Source: Gnetum montanum
Taxonomy: Eukaryota; Streptophyta; Gnetopsida; Gnetales; Gnetaceae
Assembly (NCBI GenBank): GCA_015680685.1
Contig: MNCI01014507.1
Coordinates: 128,060-192,059, forward strand
Direction of reading: 5' to 3'
Length of the DNA stretch: 64,000 nt
Positions within the stretch are counted from its first letter, which is position 1. Each line of letters starts with the position of its first letter. Position numbers and translations under genes: made by a program. Under the pieces are notes generated by a model. It worked only from the letters and a program-made list of their open reading frames with translations, searched no databases and was not told where the DNA came from. Of the stretch, positions 23,180 through 35,600 are shown piece after piece.

Positions 23180-24415
23180 TGACATTAAGGCTTACCTTCA
23201 ATAGGATGAGCCTTCGCAACATTTGACCACTACCCAGAAGGATGCAGTGCGAAAATGATCATGGAAGTACATCCTTGTAGGTGATAGCACACTATGTCAT
23301 AAATACTATAATGACATACTATTAACCTACGTTAGTGATAACGAAGTGCAAAAGATCATTGATCAAGTCCATAAGGGACTGTGCAGAGGCCACATAGCAC
23401 GTAGGGCAATGGCATTGAAAATAAGATGCTTAGGCTACTATTGGCCTTACATGGAATGCGACTACATTTCCAAAGTAAAGACATGCAATGTGTGTTAATT
23501 ACATGATAACTTAATGCACGTGCCACCCATGGAGTTGCATACCATTTAGATCATGTGGCTATTTCGACATTGAGGATTGGATATCATAGGACCCATCATG
23601 CCTAAGTCTTCCATAGGACATAGCTTCATCATAACAGCAACTGAATACTTTACCAAGTGTGTTGAAGCCATTCCCCTTAGGAAGACGATGTCACAACAGG
23701 TTTGCAAATTTATCCTTGATAACATAGTGACTTGATTCAATCTACCCATGACTATAGTCATAGATAATGGCCCACAATTTAGTAGTGTAGAAAACGAAGC
23801 ATTCTATGAATACCTTGACATTAAACATTCCTTTTTATCACCATACTGCCCACAAATGAATGGCTAGGTAAAGGCCACAAACAAAGTCATCGTTAACCTT
23901 TTGAAGAAGATGCTTAGTAGAAACAAACAATGATGGCATAAGCAACTGGTTTATACATTATGGGCCTACTGCATGACATGCAAAACAACAATAGATAAGA
24001 GGCCATATAGCCTTGTGTATGGGTTTGAAGCAATGTTACCTTTTGAATTGCAGGTCCCATCACTTCATGTGATCCTCTTGAGTTTCATTGATGAAGTGTA
24101 GAGTAATGAGTTGAGAACCATTGGCCTTGACTCTATATAGGAGAAGCACATCCAAACACTTAATCACATCGAATGGTATTATGAAAAGAAATAGCAAAAA
24201 AACACTACCACAATCAGCATCAGTGCTTGATTAAGAAAGGGGACCTGGTCCTCAAGGTCATTTGCAAACCTACAGACAAATTCTTTGATAACTAGGAAAG
24301 ACCTTTCTTGGTCACAAAGGCTTATAAAAATGGACCATTCAAGCTTGTTGATCTAAAAAATAATGAGTTTGCCAATTCGTTCAACCACTCGTACTTGAAG
24401 CCCTATTATGCCTAA
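23180..24415 (+). pseudogene. B-inner integrase
   Basis: HHCC zinc finger visible as VHKGLCRGHIA ... KTCNVC, then core aspartates in WGLDIIGPI and VIDNGPQF. At the catalytic glutamate the sequence reads NG-stop-VKATNK, so Glu has become Lys. Core end RPYSLVYGFEA and the C-terminal domain (RPFLVTKAY, FKLVDL, HSYLKPYYA) finish at about 24415. Several TAG stops and shifts. In working relatives it inserts element cDNA into chromosomes. Confidence 0.88.
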
Positions 24416-24454
24416 CACACAGCTTCACATTGATAAAAGGCAAGGTAATCAAGC

Positions 24455-24745
24455 ATTCACTATGACATTAAAATGGCACAGAGCATTTGCTATGATGTTA
24501 AACTAACATAGAACATTTTCTATGATGTTAAACTGGTACAGATTGTCCTTAGGCTATGACACTAAATTGGCATCCACAACATAGTCCACCATGACTATAA
24601 ATTGACATATCATCTACCATCCACTACAATGTTAAACTAGTGCATAGTAGTCTACTAGAACCTAAAACTAGCACACCATGGTCTATTGGGACCTTATACT
24701 AGCACAACATGTAATCCACTAGGACCTTAAATTGGGTTCGCAATT
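24455..24745 (+). repeat. TAAACTAGC-type array after B-inner integrase
   Basis: Units CTATGATGTTAAACTAACATAG, GCTATGACACTAAATTGGCATC, CCTAAAACTAGCACACC (in part) at 25-45 base spacing. The cores AAACTGG, AAATTGG and AAACTAG all occur. Confidence 0.78.
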
Positions 24746-26341
24746 CAGTAGACACAGCTTAACATCCATAGTTCTACGGACAAGCGAGCATGAATACTTT
24801 TCATCCTCCATCATTTGTCCAACTCTCAATGGGCTAGATGGGATGGGGTGTTGCAATTCTAGAGTGAAGTTTACATCATAAAGAAAATTCCTTTGGAAGA
24901 TTTGTAGTGTCACCACCCTCAACATTTTGCTGATCCTCCAGAAATGCCCTCGGGTATTTTGTTGACCCTCCAAAGCTAATGCCACCATCACCAATCATAC
25001 CATCCCTAGGTTGTGTCAATGGCATTGTTGACCTTGGGTGTTTTATCACCATCAGAACCACCTACTAGAATCCCAACAGTATTGTGGCCTAGCCATAGCA
25101 TTGCTATCCTCCAGCCCTCACCATTGCCTGGGCTTGGAAGTGCATATAGCACCATGGATCCCTAACATCCTACTGGATTTCTAAGCTCCTATAATTAGTG
25201 TAGAGTCTTGAGCACCTGAATCATCATCACCTTTGACCACCTCACTAGCCTCCTTGGGGTGCTCAGTTCTAGTGTGGCTACTAGAGCTTTTATAACCTTT
25301 TTTCTCTGGAATCTACACTAGCCTTCTTGGTTTGGCACTGTAAGCTCTTGTAACTAGTCTAGCACTAATGACAATTTCAGCACCCTCAAAACTAGCAGTT
25401 TGCTTTCATCTCTCATTTTGTGTGGTTTTTTTCTTGTTTTCTCTATGTTTTGTTTGCACTATGAAGCGTTGCAGGTAGTCATTCAAAGGTATGGTTCATC
25501 ACAGTAGCAAGGCATCACATTTCTTTGATGTGCTTGTTTGGACTCACCAAGCCAATCGAGAGTGCACATCTCTATCCTTGCTATAACCCACTCACATTTA
25601 CCTTCTCTACCTTACCTTTCCTTGCCTTCCCTACAAGCTTCTTTGATGCACATGGCATCCTTCTTTCAGTCGACCGAAGAACCCATGATGGATGTAACAC
25701 AACTCATTCCATGGGGAGCCTCTATGGGCTAGTCAAAGCCTAAGTGGATGTAATGCAACTCATCCCAAGAAGGAAACACCTATTCTACATATGCGATGCA
25801 GTTGCCTCTAAGCGAAGCCCATTGAGTGGCACATGGTCCATCCAATGAGAAGCATCTTACAACTAGCATTTTACATAGAAGAAAGCATAAAATTAAAAAA
25901 AACAAAGAGAGAAATAAGAATGGGACAAAACAAGTCCCAAAGAAAAATTAGCAAAGCTACACTTTCGCAATCAGTCCAACCCTAAATCTGCATTGACCTA
26001 CTTACAAGCACTCCAACAAGAGGTTAAAATTTTAGGGGCAAGTCATCCTTGTTCCATGAACATTGACTCCCTCACAAGAATTCCAATGAGGGATCATGAT
26101 TTGGTGACTAGCCATCATGGTGCTGCATTCTGTAGCTGTCTACATAATTGGCATCCCTCCCATGTGCTATCCCTTAGTCTATCTCCTTAACCTATTCCCT
26201 ACCATACTTTATTCCCTTAGCACTTTTGATCATGGTAAAGTTTCATCTGATCAGATACCAACGAGCAATGTTGGTGTCATGCGTACTATGGTGTTTCATA
26301 TTCTTTATCGATGTCTCTTGGGCCACTCCTACAGTCATCAA
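24746..26341 (+). other. B-inner 3' region between integrase and PPT
   Basis: About 1.6 kb shared with B-outer 35601-36970. No conserved frame seen on either strand; small open stretches are not shared between copies. It leads to the polypurine tract. Confidence 0.6.
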
Positions 26342-26350
26342 CAAAGAGGG
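26342..26350 (+). promoter_or_regulatory. B-inner polypurine tract
   Basis: AAAGAGGGG, four bases before the 3' LTR start TGAAACACC. Confidence 0.7.
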
Positions 26351-26354
26351 GCCA

Positions 26355-28134
26355 ATGAAACACCAATTTTAGCCTTCAGCATTGAAAGTACAAATTTGTC
26401 TAAGTGTTAAAACTTGGAAAATTATTCTAATCATTGGTGCTACACTCTCACTAGTGTAGCATGTATCATAAGTCCTATTTTGCAAAATTCTCTAAGTATC
26501 GATAGCAGTTACACAAAAAGTTTTGTAAGTTTTGTGCTACACTCTAGAGTGTAGCTAGTGTAGCACACACTTGCAATGCCAGTTTGTTCAAGTTCTAAGC
26601 TAGAAACTGTTAGGATGGCTTGGCATAGAAGAAAAAGTTCAATAAATTCTCTAACTCCTAGGGTTGCTACTGCTACTATGCTCTAGACCATAGCCAATGT
26701 AGGACATCTTTTAGTGGCCAGTTTGCTAAGTGTTAAGCTAGAAGCTATCAAGCTAGCTTAGAGTGGAAGAATAATTTGGCAGATTTTCTAACTTGAAGTC
26801 ACCCCTCTTGCTATGCTCTAGAGCATAGCCAATGTAGCATGAAAGAAAACCAAATTTGGAAAAAATTCTTTTTATGTATCCCTACTATGCTCTAGAGTGT
26901 AGCAAGCATAGCTAGTGCTGGACATCAAATTTTGTAAAATTTATCTAAGTGTTGGGCTACTCTCTAGAGCATAGCTAGTTTAGCACTATAGAGAAGCCTC
27001 CAACTACCACCAAAAGCCTCTAGAGCTTAGTATTAGCCGTCACCTCGACTCTATCATTCCTCCAGCAAGCAAGATCAGTAGTTTGCATCTCTTTTGTCCT
27101 CCCATTTGCTCTAAAGTTGTACCTATGCTTGACCCCATTCAAAAGAGGGGAAGACCATCCTGGAGCATAGCCTCCAAGTTACACTATTTTTTACACTATT
27201 TGTAGGTACATTTTGGTTATTCAAACTTTGGCATATGCAATCTTGGCAACATAGCCACAGTTTAGTAGTGTTTGGGGGCCGACTACAGTGCAATAGAGCA
27301 TAGCACTTACTACTCATATGGGATCATAGCTAGGCCTAGCGCAATCCCATCTATCCTTAGGGAACATGGCACCCAATCTACATTTCATGCTAACCCTAGC
27401 CCTATAAATACCCCTGAATCTCACATTTAAAGGGGTTAACACTTTGACATTTTCATAGGAAAATTTTGCATTTGGTTAACATCTTCATTTGGTACTAGCA
27501 CTCTAGCTTTCCTTACATTTGAGCATGTTTGGCATCTTGGCACATCCCAAGACACTCATAGTCACTAGTGCATGTTGTCTAGCATGCAGTTCATCACTTT
27601 GGCTCATGAAACACCATGGTAGCCAACCTGGCAAGCTAAAACTTTACGGTAGTTGTTAGTTTCATAGCCCAAACATCTTAGAGACTATGACTAGACTACT
27701 ACACTACTACTACACCTATTTGTACACCATGTACCAATCTCACCTCTTTTTTGCAATTACTATGCTCCCCTGTTTGGGGTGGTGCACTTCTATTCTCAAG
27801 TTCTATTATGTTTTGCAAGCATTTTTCTTTGAAATTTAGCATAGCACTCATGTTTTCTTACTATCTCACACACATTCACACATTTACATTTCCATCCTTA
27901 GGCTGAGACACCCTGCTAGGCATTGGCCTAGCTAGCCCCAGTGCCCATTGGTAACACCATGTAATCCCTTTAACATTATCTTGACATAGCACCTTGTAAG
28001 TCCCTGTTTGATTAACAAGACCATTCAAGGCATCCCGTCTCCATTTCTAGTAAAGCCCTTGCATGGGTTCCAGGTTAGGCTATATACCTGCTAACCTCTT
28101 GATGTTCCAGCCACTAACATTTTTGGTTATCATA
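26355..28134 (+). repeat. B-inner 3' LTR
   Basis: 1780 bp, starting TGAAACACCAATTTTAG and ending GGTTATCATA. It shares TATA (27403-27410) and the whole 3' half with the 5' LTR. U3 holds about six palindromes of the type GCTATGCTCTAGAGCATAGC (26440-26985), each followed by phrases such as TTCTAACT or TCTAAGTGTT. Confidence 0.9.
27403..27410 (+). promoter_or_regulatory. TATA box of B-inner 3' LTR
   Basis: TATAAATA in the same context as 10162-10169. Confidence 0.65.
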
Positions 28135-28139
28135 ATCAT
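28135..28139. repeat. TSD of B-inner, right copy
   Basis: ATCAT, identical to 9553-9557. Confidence 0.85.
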
Positions 28140-28682
28140 CAACTTTAAATTTGGCATTAGACATTTGTAGTCAGTAGTTACCAAACCTAGCATGGCTAAT
28201 GAGAATGAGATATAATGAAAAGAAATAGCACTTACCTTCTAGCACAATATACAGTCCCATGTGGGTTCTAGAAGATTGTATGCATGACAATGAAAAGGGT
28301 ATTGCTCTTGTTATAACAAGAGAACTCCAGCATGCTCTAGATCATGCTTAAGGGAAGAACACTCCTAGGGCCTAGTCTCAGGCCACCTACTCGATCACCA
28401 CCAGTCATAGGCTCATCGAACATAAATTGTAATATGTCCCAGTTTCCCTTGGCCAACAACATCTCAATGATAGTGCTTAAAGCCTTTACTACCAAGTGTG
28501 ACCACATGATCATAGTAAATTGCTATAATAGGTAAGCTAGGAATTCACTCACTCTTAGCTGAAACCACATCGCCTAATGGTCCAACTTCATCTTAGGTGT
28601 AGGCATGTTAGATACAAGTTAGCTAATGCAAGATAGGATGTCGATGAGCTCTACAACCACTAAGATAGGTTTCAGTAGCACC
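28140..28682 (-). pseudogene. B-outer antisense gene, middle exons
   Basis: On minus, an acceptor GGTTGTAG at 28683 opens a frame (VLLKPILVVVELIDI ... KGNWDILQFMFDEPMTGG ... MLEFSCYNKSNTLFIVMHTI) ending at an excellent donor GAAG/GTAAGTGC at 28235. The acceptor of the next exon (near 28150) is decayed, CAG to CAA, compared with B-inner. A candidate first exon ends at CAG/GTACAC, 30071. The B-inner insertion at 9557/28135 falls inside this gene. Confidence 0.62.
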
Positions 28683-28699
28683 CTACAACCATAAAATAG

Positions 28700-30866
28700 C
28701 AAACGAATGTAGTGTTATCACACAATATATTGCATTTTAGTATGAAATATATGCTTAGAAAAATTAGAAAATTAAGCTTACAATAACATAACTTAGAAAT
28801 ATATCCTTAGGGTCCCCATGAGGCCTCATGAGTACAATATGTTAATACCTATTTGGAATGCCTAGTGCTCATTAGGGCATAGTACTACATTTTAGTTTAC
28901 ACTTGCATGATTAACTTTGTCCTGTTTTGCATGTTTTGATGGTTCTGCACCACCAATTTGCAAATTTGGCATTTTGGCAAGCTTTGGTGCATTTGGCATT
29001 TTTTTTATATGGCATATTAGCATTTAGAATTTTCTTATAGCTTGGCATTTGTTTTACCTTTTGCATTTGGTAGATCCTTTGAATTTCTCTAACTCTAGGT
29101 GAGGTGGTCCAAAATGCTTAAAACAATTCTAACTCTAGGTTGTTCTAGAAACATGACCCATGAAAAAAAAGAAAAAAAAACACCTAACTGTCAAGAGCAT
29201 AGCACCTTAATGCACTCAAATTAGCTAAATTGTTGTCTATGCTCCCTACAAAGCATGGCATATAGGACACAATTTTGGAAAGAGCAAGAGAAAAGGAATA
29301 GATCATTACTCCTACCATTGCATCCCATTGCCCTAGGCATTTTGCCCTTTTTCATCACACCATCATTTGCTAATGGCATGTGCCAAGATGTATGCCAAGG
29401 CTATAGCCTTGGTGGTCCCCCAGCCCCATCCGTCCTCTTACCACAACCGTCATCTCTGTGGCTACACCATTGGCCCTCTCCTAGCTCTAGCTATTATCCC
29501 TACACATTCCTTGGATGCACCATGGCACTCACAAATCTCTATCCCCTGCAATGCCCTACCCCAGTTCCCTTGTTACTTCACCCATTGACATGCTATGCTC
29601 AACCGTGCAAATAGAAGCACAGTAAAGGATGAACCCTCTAGCACACACATTGTCATTCCTAGCCCATTTCACTAATAGCTATCACCCAAGATGCAGGGTT
29701 CCTAGCCCTACATGACAATGCACAAGAAAACCCTCTCTCCCAAGGATCCATGGCCATGCAAATGGGAGAATGAAGTCCCCATTCTCTCCATACTCCCTCA
29801 TCATATGCGCTAGAACCCTCTTAAATCTCGTCAATCATGTGTTGTCCCTTGTCCCATTAGACGTGGATAATCAAAAAAGGAAAAAAATGAAAACTCATAG
29901 CCAATGTGCACATCCTCTCCTCCTACCGATAGCCACCAAGGCAACCATGGTGGTGATGGTACCTACCTATGCAAGTTGTCCTAAGACCCAAATCATAACG
30001 CTAAGCAAAAAGGAAGCCAGAATGCAAAGGGACAATAAATTATTGTAAAAGGGTGAGTGTAGCATGTGTACCTGGTATATAGTGATACTCTCCTCTCTTC
30101 TACTTGAGCTCATGGTAGGCATTCTAAGATTCATCTCCCCTCTTTTGCGTTGCTGAGTCTAGGGTGTTGATGTTCATTGTGGCATGTCATCCTAGTGCCA
30201 TGCTTGGCTACTACGCTCTGGCGCTTTGTTTGTCTTGCTACACTCTAAGCTCCACATCTCACTTTGAACATGCTACATTTAGTGGTTTCTTGTTTTTATG
30301 CTCGAAATTGATAGTTTAACCTCGGTGAATCACACATATATACCCTCTCAAGGTAATTAAATGTGCTACCTACCACATTGATGCTCCCACATGTAGGCAA
30401 ACATTTCCAAGTTTCTTGTGGAGTGTAACAAAAGGGGGCGAGCATAGCAAGGGGTAAGCAGAGCAACCAGAGTTAGAAATTTTTTTGACTTTTTTCTAAC
30501 AATCTTAGACTTAGAAAATTTCTAAGATTTTTCTAGTTGCCCAGCAAATTCCTAGCTCAATGCCACAATCCAGACACTCTTTTCCTGGCTTGAACAAACA
30601 CATCTTGCATAAATCATAGTCCACTGAGACGTTAAATTGGTAAATGATGGTCTACTAAGACCTTAAACTAGTGAATCATGGTCTGATAAGACCTTAAATT
30701 GGCAATCCATGGCCTACCGAGGTCCAAAATCATCTTGCACCCTTACCTTTCTAATGTCTACTTTTGCATGTTTGGGCAATTATTAACTACATTTCTTTCC
30801 TCATGTTTTGCATTTTGACCCTATTAAGATAGGTGCCACTTGACATTCTTTATGGTTGTTTTGTAG
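28700..30866 (+). other. B-outer spacer, right end
   Basis: Matches B-inner 19170-20939. Open stretches at 29255-29614 and 29770-30048 are not conserved as protein between copies. TTAAACTAGTGAATC-type cores occur at 30635-30720. The acceptor GGTTGTTTTGTAG ends at 30866. Confidence 0.6.
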
Positions 30867-33186
30867 GATATGTTGTAGGACTACAACATGAGTGCATACA
30901 AGTCTCTTCATTTACCCTTGGTCCTCACTAGACCTCATGGTGACCTTATCTAATGCATTGATGTCCAATGCCTAGACCTTGAGCCCATAGTCTATGATGA
31001 CTACGTAACATCCATAGAAGCACTACTAGATTGGCATGACCATCTAGTTATGTCTCTTGATCTAGAGGCAGGTGACATCACTGAGATGCCCTCATTGAAG
31101 TCCCTATAGCAACATTCAACAGTGAGGCAAAAACACTAAAACTTAGTTCCTTGTTAGAGTCTCAACACGCCTAAAGCATCGCAAAGAAACTCAATGACAA
31201 CATCAAGGCATTTGCATGATCCTATGAGGACATGCTAGGCCTAGATCCTCATAAAGGTCTACACAATATCATCCTTGACCCTCGCATAAAACCAGTTAAA
31301 CAAAAATCCCATAAGGTTAGGCTTACGGTGGCATTAGCAATCTGTGATGAAATCACAAAGATCTATAAGGATGGTTTCATCTGGGCCATTGGCTATGTAG
31401 ATTAGGTCTCCAACATCATGGTTGTAACTAAAAATGATGGAAGCATATGCATTTGTATAGACTTCTTGGACCTAAACAAGGTGACCATCAAAGGTGAATT
31501 TTCATTACCTAGTAGCGATCAATTGATCGATACCACGGTTGGGATGCTTTATTGTCCTCATGGACGAGTTCTCTAGTTACAACCAGATTTGGAGCAACCT
31601 TAAGAACTAGCTCAGTACCACCTTCATGACCCCCTAGGGTACATTTTTCTATATAATGATGCCTTTCAGACTAAAGAACACAGGAGCAAACTACCAATGT
31701 GCTATGATGTACATCTTTAGTGATTACTTGCTAGACTTGCTCAATAATTACATTGATGACATAGCAGTTTAGTCCAAAATGGCAAATTATCATGTAAATG
31801 ACTTAGACCATGCACTTAAACATTGCCTTAGACATGACCTTAGGTTGAATCCTAGGAAGTGTGTCTTTGGCATTAAGATAAGTCACATGCTATGTTTCAT
31901 GGTATTATAAATAGGCATACAGGTAGACCTCGATAAGGTTAAGGCCATCATCAACTTAGCACCACTGGAAAACCTTAAAGAGCTATGCGGGTTACAAGGC
32001 AAACTATAGTTCATTCATAGGTTTATCCCATGATTAACTAATAAGTTGTAGCCAATGCAACATCTACTCAAAAAGGGGATCCAATTTGAGTGGACAACTC
32101 AATCCCAAGAGGCATTCAACAACCTGAAATAGGAGTTGGCTTAGATTTTAGTAGTCTACCCTATGCAAGGAGATAATCCTTTTTACATCTACCTTGCAAC
32201 TTATGACACATCCATCACTTATTTGCTTTGTCAAAAGTGAAATGATGGTTTAGAGGTCCCTGTATACTACCTGAGCCATGCATTAGTGGCCCATGAAGTA
32301 AAATACAACAATGTGAAAAAGAACTGCCTCACCTTAGTCTTTGCACTGAAGAAGTGGAGGCATTATCTCTTCTGTGGCCAGGTAAACATCACCTCCAATA
32401 GCAATGTACTCTGGGCAATGACAACAAACATCTATGAGAGTAGTCAAATCACATAGTGGAAAGAAATAACCATGGAGTTTGACTTGCATTACATAGCACA
32501 AGCATTAACCAAAGGTCAAGTAATAGCCACACAACTCACATCTTCACCAATAAATAATCAAGAAACTATAGATCAGGAATTTCTAGATGAGAATATCAGT
32601 AATATAAGCCAAGTGCCTACCAGCTTTGAGGTAATTTTAAACTTCAATGGTGCTTCAACCTCTCAAGAAGGTAGTGCTACTATAATAATCATGTTTCCCT
32701 CTAAGGAGATCTGACCCTTCACTTATCATTTTACATTTCCTTGTAGTAACAACGTGGTGGAGTACGAACATCTCCTTAGAGGTCTCATAGTAGCCCGTGA
32801 CCTAGGAATCCAAAACCTAGCTATCCAAAGTGATTCATAGCTAGTCATCAACCAAATTACAGAGGTTTACACTTATAAAGAACAACATTTAAAACCTTAT
32901 TATGACTTGGTAAAGCACTTGCTCCAATGATTTGCAACTATAGATATACAACACATCCCCCATAATGAGAATGCCATTGCTGACACATTAGCCACATTAG
33001 CCTTAAGCATTGCACACAAAATGTTTCATGCCTTGCCAGCCTCAATAATGGATTGCACTGAACCTATCATGCACATAATTAACATTGCATCCATAGCCAC
33101 AACAAGCATAGCTCATGCATAATAATGGTATGATGACATTAAGGCATACCTTCAATAGTGTGAGTCCCACAACATTTGACCACTGC
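30867..33186 (+). pseudogene. B-outer reverse transcriptase, RNase H and second RNase H
   Basis: The same protein as B-inner, nearly one frame from ATG 30888 after small shifts (one near 31085). The YxDD site survives as NYIDDIAV (31747-31770). RNase H (VYYLSHALVAHEVKYNN; LTLVFALKKWRHYLF, 32330-32370) is followed by the archaeal-type RNase H with ILNFNGAST, where the first catalytic Asp is now Asn, and NNVVEYEHLLRGLIVARDLG. Stops are mainly TAG. The frame is cut at 33186 by the solo LTR. Confidence 0.87.
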
Positions 33187-33956
33187 AAATGGGACGCGAT
33201 ATCGCGTACGCAATATCATAGTCCATTGTCAGTTCTATAAATAAGAGGTGACTCTCCCTTGCTTCAAACATTAGATTAGATTGTAGCTAAACTCTGGCAG
33301 TTTGATCCCTCCAGAGATAGATTATTTTCCAGTGTATGCCTGCAATGTGGTGAATGTAATTGTATGGCATCCTTTATTCGAGTGTGACTTACTTGGACAC
33401 ACACATGACCAGAAATAAAGATCAAGATTACTTCATCATTGTAGCATTCACTTTATTTATTTATTTATTATTTATTTCTTTCATAATTAGTCTCTATCAC
33501 CCTTAAACTCACGTTAGAACGTGGAATGGGTATGACTTGATTACGTGCATTTAAGTGTGACTACTTGGTAACCCAATAGCGTACCTAGGATCTGCACTTG
33601 GTAATCCCAATAGTAGTTTTGCATGAAGTCCAAGATATGTATGGATAATCAAGGAATGGATGCTCATCTCACTTAGGCTAGATTAGATTCTTTTACCTTT
33701 TCTCTCCTAGCTTAGATAATATTACTTTCCATTGCCTTTCGGAGTAGCATTAGATTAGGAAACCCATCATACACCTCACTCTGGACTAAACCATACATGA
33801 CAAATATAATACTAGTCCAGGTGGGAAGACAGTGAACTGCGACCTAAGGATAACTATCTAGATGCCACAACTAGTCCGTCTGCGGAGTTCAACTGGATCG
33901 CACGTGTAACACTCGTATTCATATGGTTGAGTGTAGGGGTACCTCGCCACTCATCA
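33187..33956 (+). repeat. Family A solo LTR
   Basis: 770 bp ending in GGTACCTCGCCACTCATCA. The TGATGAG start has decayed to AAATGGG. It is flanked by ACTGC on both sides (33182-33186, 33957-33961), a perfect 5-bp target duplication. U3 keeps GCGATATCGCG palindromes and TATAAATA at 33236-33243. No internal sequence remains, so two LTRs recombined. Confidence 0.9.
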
Positions 33957-35140
33957 ACTGCCCAAAAGGATGAAGTGTGAAAATGATCATGATAGTACAT
34001 CATTGTGGGTGATGGCATGCTTTGTCATAGATCCTATGATGGCATACTACTGACCTGTGTTAGTGACAGCGAAGCACAAATGATTGTTGATCAAGTCCAC
34101 AAGGGACTGTGTAGAGGCCACATAGCACCTAGGGAAATGACATTAAAAATTAGATGCTTTGGCTACTATTAGCCTTATATGTAGCGCAATTGCATTTTCA
34201 AAGTCAAGATGTGCAATGTGTGTCAACGACATGGCAACCTAATGCACATGCCACCCACTGAACTACACACCATGCAAATAATGTGTTCATTCCAACATTG
34301 AGGGTTGAATATCATAGGGCCCATCATGCCTAAATCTTCCATGGGACATAGCTTCATCATAATCACAACTAAATATTTTAATAAGTGGGTTGAATACATT
34401 CCCCTTAGGAGGACCACATCACAGTAGGTCTGCAAATTCATCCTTGACAACATAGTGACCCGATTCAGTCTACCCATGACTATAGTCACAGACAATAGGC
34501 CACAATTTAGTAGTATAGAAACCAAAGCCTTCTATGAACACCTTGGCATCAAGCATTCCTTTTCATTACCATACTACTCGTAGGCGAATGGCTAAGCGAA
34601 GGCCATAAACAAGGTCATTGTCAACCTTCTGAAGAAAATGCTTAGTAGTAGCAAACAATGATGGCACAAGTAGCTAGTCTACGCACTATGGGCCTACCAC
34701 ACAACATGCAAAATAGAAATAGGTAAGATGAAATATAGCCTTGTATATGGATCTGAAGTGATTCTGCCTCTTGAATTGTAGGTGCCATCACTCTGTGTGA
34801 TCCTCTTGAGCTTCATTGAGGAGACCCAAAACAACGAGTTGAGAGCCATCGACTTCAACTCTATAGAGGAGGAGCACATGCAAATGCTTGATCGCATCAA
34901 ATAGTACCAAGAGAAGAAATGAAAAAAGCACCACTATAATCAACACCAGTGTTAGATCAAGGACAGGGACCTAGTCCTCAAGGTCATTCGAAAACCCATA
35001 GATAAATTCCCAACCAACTAGGAAGGGCCTTTCTTGGTCACCAAGGCCTATAATAACAAAAAATTCAAGCTTGCTGATCTAGATGGTAATGAGTTTGCAA
35101 ATTTGACCAATCATTCGTACCTGAAGCAATATTATTCCTA
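33957..35140 (+). pseudogene. B-outer integrase
   Basis: HHCC finger (VHKGLCRGHIA ... KMCNVC), core (GLNIIGPI, where the first Asp is Asn; TDNRPQF), and NG-stop-AKAINK where catalytic Glu is Lys as in B-inner. Then YSLVYGSEVILPLEL and the C-terminal domain (GPFLVTKAY, FKLADLDGNEF) to the stop near 35140. Several TAG/TAA stops. Confidence 0.87.
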
Positions 35141-35164
35141 ACATGCAACATCACGTTAATGACA

Positions 35165-35600
35165 AAGCAAGGTAAGAGAGAGTCCATTGTGATTATAAAC
35201 TAGCATAGATAGTTTGTTATAACTATAAACTGGCACAGATAGTCGTTTATGACTATAAACTAGAGTATAACACTTACTATGACTATAAACTAGAACAACA
35301 TGTCCATGGGCTATGACACTAAATTGGCATCCATAGCACACCCACCTACTATGATGTTAAACTAGCACAACACATCCTCTATGATGTTAAACTAGCATAG
35401 CTTGTCCTTGGGCTAGGACACTAAACTAGCATCCATAGCATAGTCTGCTATGACTTTAAACTAGCACAACTCATCCTTGCATCATGATGTTAAACTAGCA
35501 TAACATCCATAGTTCACTATGATGTTAAACCAACACACAACGGTTTGCTAGGACTATAAACTAGCACATCATGGTTTGCCAAGGCCTTAAACTAGGTTTG
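35165..35600 (+). repeat. TAAACTAGC-type array after B-outer integrase
   Basis: The clearest array: about twelve cores such as GACTATAAACTAGCACA, GATGTTAAACTAGCATA, GACACTAAATTGGCATCC and AACTATAAACTGGCACA at 25-45 base spacing. Confidence 0.82.

Larger units (their letters stand above)
9558..28134 (+). mobile_element. B-inner: complete 18.6-kb Tat-like retrotransposon, all genes decayed
   Basis: LTRs at both ends (9558-10921 and 26355-28134), primer site, gag, protease, a 5.8 kb spacer with an antisense gene, RT, RNase H, a second archaeal-type RNase H, integrase, 3' region and polypurine tract are all in order, with a perfect 5-bp target duplication. The dual RNase H and RT motifs (LLSFMDGF, MMPFRLKN) place it in the Tat branch. 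At 18.6 kb it is among large plant LTR elements, comparable to Ogre. Stops, mostly TAG, break every gene. It is nested in an older copy of the same family. Confidence 0.92.

Noticed and set aside
29255-29614. 119-codon open frame rich in Pro/Leu/Ser as a host gene
   Set aside because: The aligned B-inner stretch does not keep this frame; it lies in a non-coding spacer.
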